This document shows, in pieces, positions 57,461-64,000 of a stretch of DNA of 64,000 nt (its first letter is position 1; the number at the start of each line of letters is the position of its first letter). This DNA is from Ptychodera flava (Eukaryota > Hemichordata > Enteropneusta > Ptychoderidae). The stretch covers positions 4,004,501-4,068,500 of the forward strand of contig NW_027248277.1 in assembly GCF_041260155.1 (NCBI RefSeq), written 5' to 3'. The notes under the pieces are model-generated. The model was not told where the DNA came from. It searched no databases and saw only the letters and a program-made list of their open reading frames with translations. The translations under genes were made by a program, and so were the position numbers.

Positions 57461-59400
57461 ACCAATAAAACAACTTAAATACAAAGAAAAGTATATAATG
57501 TGGTGATTTAGTAAGCATTTGATATGGTAAACTGTATTTGGTGTCGAAATAAGGTAAAAAAATCATTAGAAAACATAGATGAGGTGATTTTAGAAAGTTT
57601 GGTTTCCAACAAATATATTCAACAATTTTTTCAATGTTTAAGAGTGAGGGAGGGGGTTCCTGGCAGAATTCGAAAAGAAAGAATTCTAGACAAATGTCTA
57701 TAAAAAATCCGCCAGAGAAGGTTTGAGAAAAAGAAAAGGTGGGAGAGTGGGGAAAAAAAGATGTACAATGCGTCAGATAAAGAAAGATAATGTACCTCAT
57801 CAATCTTCCAGACACCCCCCCTCCCTCTATCAATTGGTCCCCCCTCGATGAATTTTTTTGCAGGCAATTAACCATGCAGTGTATTTTAGTTTAAAATGTC
57901 AAGTGAGGTAAGGATTTGAAAGGAATAGTCAAGCTAACCACAGTTACATTTTTTAACGTTATCTCTTGTGTCATCATCCTTGTGTAATTGGTTAAGTTTG
58001 TACATGGAAGTTGTTCCAGATATGGATGCACAGCTGTTCTGGAGGAAAACAATGTTTACTTTACCTGTAAGGTTTCTGAGTTAATGATTGTATGTTGAAA
58101 TCTCTCCATGCATCTGCTGTATGGGCAAAATGTAAACATTGATTGCATGTTATGTATTTCAGTCTATGTCAAATATTGTAAATGAAAAATCAAGAACAGT
58201 TTGCTGTGTGCTTGCAAAAGATAACATATTTGTCAATAGATAAACTGCCTTGCAGATTGATTGTCTTAAAAGTTATCACAGAAGTAGAAAAGGAAAAGAA
58301 AATGTAATCAAATTGCTATAACATGTTCATCCTCAGTGCCTGAAGTCCTATACTTAAATATTTTATCATTATTTTCAGTTGTTTGTTATATCTTTATCAC
58401 TCTCCATGGGCCAAGGCACACTTGGGGCCAATGTCATCACTCTGTGCCAGTCTGTGTATGTCAGTCTGTCTGTATTTATGTCCATGTTTCATACAATTGT
58501 TGGCTTGTTTTGATGACTATGTGGGAGCAAACTGTAATATTGTCACTATTATTTCTGTATCACATAATGAAGTGTCAGGCGGCCAGACAGGACAATATAT
58601 TTACATCCAGTAGGCGATGAGACATTCAAAAGAAGGCCAATTTCACGAAACCTGAGAAAACATCAGGACTTGCCATGAATACACCGCAAGCAGCCGCTGA
58701 TATGAGTCAGTTCAATTTGATAAAAAACATCCGTGAGAAATAAACGTAAGACAGAAAACGTTGACACACTGTTGAGAATAGCTAGTGAAGGGCCCATCCA
58801 TAGAGCAGATTTATTTTGGACTACCAATAGAAACAGGAATCTGTTTACACCTAGTGTACAACATGTAATTACCAGTAAACTTTCTCAAAGTGAACAATTG
58901 GTACAGAAATTAAACTCTGTGATTGGAGAACTAAAAGGCAGAGGCAATGGATCTTTCAAAGAGAATATCTTGAAGTTACCCTGTAAATGATGCAATACTT
59001 GTGATACAGAAGTTGCATAAGTGTGAAGCACCCAGGAAATAAGGGTTTTTTGAATGTTACAAGTAATAAAGAAAGCAGTTTGTTCTGTAAAAGTTGTTCT
59101 TAACTTGTTTTGCCATTTTTTGTTCCAGTACTGTAGCAACTGATAGGACCTTGCCTGAGTATATTATTGTGAATATGACTGTCACTAAATATTCAACTGT
59201 CAGTTGTCCAAAATCACAAATGCCGAATACATGTAAATTTGGATGGCTAGTTCTGGCTAATCAATTTTTGTCTCAATTAGCCAGAATGGCGAACAGATAA
59301 TTTTAGCCACGATGAAACACTGTTTAAGCTCAGTGTGCCAAACTGTGACACCTCATTAGATGAGCAAATTATTAATTACATGACATGAAAATGTGAAATG
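57461..59400. other. No assigned gene; one protein-like frame at 58733-58990
   Basis: A plus-strand frame reading ENVDTLLRIASEGPIHRADL ... QLVQKLNSVIGELKGRG looks like a piece of a real protein. It has stops just upstream and no recognised domain. It could be a remnant of another transposon protein. Confidence 0.3.
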
Positions 59401-59419
59401 ACTTTCAATATTGTTTTAA

Positions 59420-60500
59420 TCTGGTGTCACCAATGTACATAGCATGTTTCACCAACTTTGATCAATCCTGGTATATATCCCTTATTAGGATACTTCATTC
59501 AAAATGCAAACTAGGAATTTGCTGAAAAAAATGCTAAATGACAGTGACTTGTTTTGTATCTTAGTATCTTCAATATCCGAGCAAATTTAGTCCACTTTGG
59601 TCAAGTCAATCGAGATATATATCCACATATCCATAGTTAGAAAAGTTCATTAAATATGCAAATTAAGAATTGCCTAAAGTAAAAAGGCTAAATAACTATC
59701 AATTATGTGGTATCACAGTATGTACATAGCATGGTTCGTCAACTCTGGTCACATCAATTCCTTAAGTTTGTTACGTGACAAAAAACGAACAAAAGGTGAA
59801 CTCAGCAGTTTCCGTATAAAACAAAATTTATTACGAAAATAAAACTAATTGCTAGGTCAGGGATAGAATACAGACTGTAAAAGTGTACAGACTACTTATC
59901 TCAGCTGGGACAGCAAAGCTCTAGTCTCAGAGTTGTAACAGTCAGTCGGATGAATGAACAGTCTTTTGGCTTGCAGGCTTGAAGTTGCACAAAGTCCACA
60001 GTATAAATCCAGCGTGGCAGTGAAGGTCTTAAAAAGTCTTGAAATTAATACTGCTGGAGTTTCCAAAGACTTGAAGTAACACACAAGAGACACGATCCCA
60101 AAATGTCTGACTGCTAGCTGTGCACGTCCCTATTTATACCCATGTGCTTACATAAGGGCATATAAGAACAATCTAGAACTTTTATTGACATGCTAATTAC
60201 TGTTCTAAAATTATCTCTCTTGCAAAACTCAGAAGATTTCCAGATTATTCCAAACACGACTAATTGAATTCAAGGTTGTGAGGTCATTAAGGGCAGTGAC
60301 CTTGAGAATGTTCTAGACTAATTGAACTCAGGTCATGATGAGTGTGGGGGGAAAATGACCTACATAACAAGTTATAAATATATCCCTAATTAGGAAAGTT
60401 CATTAAATATGCTAATTAGGAACTGGGCGGTGTAAAAATGCTTAATAGTTGTGCAAGCAGTTTCCTGACTATACACGCACAGATTCATAATATACTATGC
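59420..60500. repeat. Diverged tandem repeat, about 180-200-bp unit
   Basis: The text (a)ttaggaaagttcattaaatatgc(t/a)aattaggaa with tgtacatagcatg(g/t)ttc(g/a)(t/c)caac recurs at about 59.45, 59.65 and 60.38 kb. A solo LTR splits the array at 59768/60370. Confidence 0.6.
59769..60369 (-). mobile_element. Solo LTR (retroelement fossil), 601 bp
   Basis: The sequence runs TGTTACGTGAC to CTACATAACA and is flanked by AGTT at 59765-59768 and 60370-60373. On the minus strand it holds a TATA-like ggtataaataggg near 60135 and an AATAAA near 59830, the order expected of an LTR. No internal region is present, consistent with recombination between two LTRs. It looks fairly young. The family is not assigned. 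Confidence 0.7.
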
Positions 60501-60619
60501 GAGTAACTGGAAGAGTACCTGAATTAATTCAGTCAGACACACAGACTGACATCACTGCAACAAAAGCTCATGTGTGTGAACTTGTGAGCTAAACGAGAAA
60601 TTTTTGGTTACAATCATCA

Positions 60620-61965
60620 AACTGTTACTATGGATACCAGTCATGTATTCAATCATTGTATTGATTCATTGTATTAATTCAAATTTTCATTTTATTTTGA
60701 ACTAGAGAAAGGTTTCAAGGAAACTAGAAATTAAAAAACATAGAATGAACACTGTTGCTATGGTTACCATTAGCACACAAGTGTCTTAATATATTGGCAT
60801 ATGATTACAAAGCTTACTTCAGTATTTCACATTTTGTAAAAGAATTTTTATGATATTATGACCTCTAAATAAGTTATGAAGAAAAGCAATATTTACATTG
60901 CCATGGTTACTTGTTGGCATTATTGTACAATTGTATCTATGTATAGAACAAAGTCATTGTCAAAATGACTGCAAATTCCAACAAACAAATCACTCAAACT
61001 TAGCAACATATTCATTCACACTTAGAAACCTCCGGTAAAATACAACAGAATTTCCACTGTGTGTCTACAATTTCAAACATTATCAACAAAATTGGAATTT
61101 TGAGCAATAATAATAGAACGCTGCCATCGATACCCGACATACATTCTATTAGTCTTTCAATTCATTACAAATCATTGGAAAGTTACGTACAGTCTGATAA
61201 TATTCCTGGAGAATTTATATTTTTATTGCACAACATATTATCAGGAAAAGATAATTTTCAGCAAATTGAATAATTTTTTTTGCCATGGTGACTAATAATG
61301 CTCAAGTATAGCAATGTATTCATTGAAAATAAGCAAGTGTGTATTAGTCCTTGAACGTTTGTGAAAAAATTTTCAGGGTAATACAACAACAGATAATAAT
61401 GAAGAATAGCTAATTATTTACATTTACATTGCCATGGTTACTTGCTATGCATACATGTACTAATACATTGATACATAATAAAAAAGCTTATGTCAGTCTA
61501 GAAACTTTTGCGAAAAAATTTTCAATCTATTCCATGAAATACAAAACTTACAGAAAAATCTATATTTTTAGCCATTGTCATCATAAAATGTTGCTATGGT
61601 TACAGTAATTAGTGAATGAATTCATATTTTCGTTTACGACAGTTACATCTTAAAAATCATGAAATGTTCTCGATGTAAAAAATTTAATTTAGCATGACAA
61701 CTTAAAATTTATGACAAAATACACTTGTACAAAATACACAATGTACTGTAAATGTTGCCATGGCTACAGTGATTAGTTATAGTGAATTACTTTATGTTTT
61801 GGTTCACGATAGTTACATCTTAAAAAAATAATGAAATGTACTAAATGAGAAGAATTTTGAATTTAGCATAACAAGTTAACATTTATGACAAAATACACTT
61901 GTACAAAATACACAATATACTTATTTTGCCCATTTCTGCTGTAAATGTTGCTACGGTAAATTTGC
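60620..61965. repeat. Array with eight X-box-like GTTGCCATGGTTAC motifs
   Basis: Motifs close to GTTGC(c/t)ATGGTTAC lie at 60624, 60754, 60897, 61281, 61429, 61590, 61754 and 61947. Intervals are often 140-190 bp, and the copies from 61590 on are embedded in a tandem unit of about 165-190 bp (shared catttatgacaaaatacact and ttacatcttaaaaa). The motif resembles the RFX X-box. It sits 200 bp to 1.5 kb upstream of the NHL exon. Confidence 0.7.
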
Positions 61966-62165
61966 AAAATGACAAATAACTAAGGGAATTTGCAAAAAAT
62001 AATACAAATTATACTGAAAGGAATTTATGTGAGTTTTCAAAAAATTCTTTGGCAGTGAAAACTTTATGTGAAGTAAATTATGTTTCTTTTTTACAGCAGA
62101 ACAAAAAGTAAGCTTTGCAACAATGTACATAATAATATTCACAAATTTGACCTTTGACCTTTCAG

Positions 62166-63003
62166 GTGACTGGTCAGTGACATTGGTCAATGGTCAACAT
62201 CAAGACAAAGGCCAAAAGCTCCGTGGACCGAGAGGTTTAGCCTTCCACCATGATAAACTTGTAGTGTGTGATACCGGTAACAATATTGTACAGATATTGA
62301 ACAAAGATTATACCTGTGACAAAGTCCTTGGAAGCTTTGATGGTCAGTTTACAAAGCCATTCCGGCCACTGAGTGTAGCCATCTCACGTCTCAACCACTA
62401 TTTCATACTTGATGATGAAAATAAACAAATAGTTGTTTTTGATGTAAATGGTAAAGTTATCCAAATAATTACTCTACCTAAAAACACTGAAAGAGTCTGG
62501 GACATAGCTCTGATGGATGACTTTGTTTTGTCACTTTGCGTTTGACCTCTCCGGACACCAGGGTGAGACCTGAGGACAGAGGTGATAGACTGGTCAAGTA
62601 CACTCAAGGTGGAGATTATCTTAAAGAAGTCAATGGTCAAATTAGTGGCCAAGGACAATTCCACTGGCCGTTATCTGTGGTTGTAAACAGCAACAATATC
62701 ATCATGGTTTATGACAGTGGCAATCGATGCATCAAGTGTTTTGACAGCGATTTGAATTATTTATATCGATTCGGACAAAGTCAGCTATCAGGGATCATTG
62801 TGGGAGACATTGCTGTGGATGAAGATGATAATGTTTATGTTTGTGACGTTGGATATAAGATCCTAAGATATCGATGTGATGGAAAGTTTATCTGTAATCT
62901 ATTCAAATATGATGTAAATGGACCCAGGTACATTGCAGTCATGGGTGATAAAATTGGTGTTGTGGAGGAGGACAGTCACCAAATCAAAGTATTTTCCAAG
63001 TAG
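62166..63003 (+). CDS. NHL-repeat beta-propeller, terminal exon with one frame break
   Basis: After acctttcag one frame encodes GDWSVTLVNGQHQDKGQKLR and then NHL-type blades: GPRGLAFHHDKLVVCDTGNN; RPLSVAISRLNHYFILDDEN; DRLVKYTQGGDYLKEV; WPLSVVVNSNNIIMVYDSGN; VGDIAVDEDDNVYVCDVGYK; and PRYIAVMGDKIGVVEEDSHQ, ending KVFSK and a stop at 63001-63003. Six blades suggest one complete propeller, as at the end of TRIM-NHL-type and related scaffold proteins. Between about 62525 and 62575 the frame must shift (a stop is met at 62543), and no intron of workable size fits. This is either decay or a sequencing error. The exon opens in phase 1, as the coiled-coil exon and microexon at 2372-3060 require. Confidence 0.75.
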
Positions 63004-64000
63004 ATAAAATACACCAACATGAAGTGTATGTCTACATGACATCAAAATGTCAAAATTTGGAGGAATTTTTTGAAAAGAATAATTTTGTGAGCATTGAAGT
63101 TTTGAACGCATTACCTATCTGACGTATAGATTGATATATGGCGGGTGCCACATGTGGGGCAGGATGCGCTTACTATTTTCGAAACACCTGACATCACTTC
63201 TTGGTCTTCTGGCCAGAGGTCCATATATCTTTCTTTCATGAATATGACTTTGTTTGTGTACCGTCTATTTACTGTCTGTTCTGTGCTGTTTTGTGTCTAT
63301 GTTTACAACTATTGTCTTGCGAATTCCGACCTACTGTCATTGGATTATGGATTGGTATGATTGCGATTATTTTATTATTGACTTGACTGCATTGTTGACA
63401 AGGATGTCATGGCAACAAGTTGATTGCAAGGTTATTTTTACAAATTTAGAAATATGGTTGTTGTCAAAAATTGTGATTTTGTCAGTCAATTCATCTCAGG
63501 GATGTCAGAAATCCAAAACGAAGATGTTTTGTGAATTTATCATCAACAATTTTGACCAATTTTGTCATGGAGGTATTTGACTGCCGTTGTACACGGTATA
63601 CCCCAATGACAACATTGGTCAAAAATGTTTTGTTGATATTTAAATATTGGCGTTATTTTTCATTTTGAAATTGAAATTTTGAATCGGACAATCTCAGAGA
63701 TGCAGTCGCTCACTTCTTTTATATTCCGATGAAACATTCTTTCACATTTTGTGAAATTTTCGCCGAAATTGTGGTCAACTTGTACAAGGGGATGTCTTCA
63801 GGCAACAGAACAGATACACCTTCCATCACATCGCCGTAAAATATCGGGCGGAATATCAATTGTGTGTGCAAAATAAGATGAGATAAAATACCTGCATATC
63901 TGATGATGTAAATTTTGTTCAAATCTGTCGATATTTCCATCCGATGGAGAAGATTACTCCGATTTAGGGATGGACCATTAGACCTTGGGAGGGGGGGTGG
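63004..64000. other. Probable 3' UTR and downstream sequence
   Basis: No canonical AATAAA was found soon after the NHL stop. ORFs of 60-108 codons here show no motifs. A g-rich run (gggaggggggg) lies at the very end of the window. Confidence 0.4.

Overview
This is eukaryotic DNA with canonical GT-AG introns. The mix of elements (DIRS-like and Gypsy retroelements, CR1/L2-like and L1/Tx1-like LINEs, pogo- and piggyBac-like transposons, fold-back MITEs) and a TRADD-N-like/coiled-coil/NHL gene suggest an invertebrate deuterostome such as a hemichordate, lancelet or echinoderm. The species cannot be fixed from the sequence alone.

The window appears to be framed by one host gene on the plus strand. 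Its upstream exons (TRADD-N-like module, then a coiled coil) lie at 605-3060. A phase-compatible exon with an NHL beta-propeller lies at 62166-63003. If these belong together, the intron between them is about 59 kb and holds everything else. The exon chain is my inference, and there is one frame break inside the NHL exon.

The intron is a nest of mobile elements. A DIRS-like fossil runs from about 3.1 to 6.6 kb and abuts a Crypton-type tyrosine recombinase remnant (6.64-7.2 kb). A 225-bp satellite (7.8-8.3 kb and 31.7-32.2 kb) was split by a pogo-like transposon (8337-31675) with a TA target duplication. That transposon was itself entered by a piggyBac-like element (9427-10532), a CR1/L2-like LINE (29.6-30.8 kb) and a 16,333-bp element at 12339-28671.

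The 16.3-kb element is the main discovery. It has 34-bp terminal inverted repeats with one mismatch and an ATCAA target duplication. It sits inside the pogo transposase reading frame, which rejoins in frame once the element and one duplication copy are removed. It carries three intron-containing genes. One is an intact four-exon, 195-aa MADS-box-like gene on the plus strand. The second is a roughly 1000-aa zinc-finger protein on the minus strand, whose first exon resembles the N-terminal zinc region of RAG1. The third is a HIRAN-like protein starting at the right terminus. The MADS gene and the large gene converge, with polyadenylation signals about 30 bp apart. Two further MITEs with perfect target duplications interrupt coding exons of the large gene, and that gene also has frame breaks. 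This copy is therefore probably no longer autonomous.

From 32 to 62 kb the window is repeat-rich. It holds a 207-bp hairpin satellite (33.2-34.25 kb), two minus-strand Gypsy fossils (36.1-42.5 kb), LINE fragments (45.9-46.6, 50.3-52.35 and 55.6-57.5 kb), several long fold-back sequences, a solo LTR (59769-60369) and a 60.6-62.0 kb array of X-box-like motifs just upstream of the NHL exon. I recognised no tRNA or rRNA genes and no CRISPR arrays.
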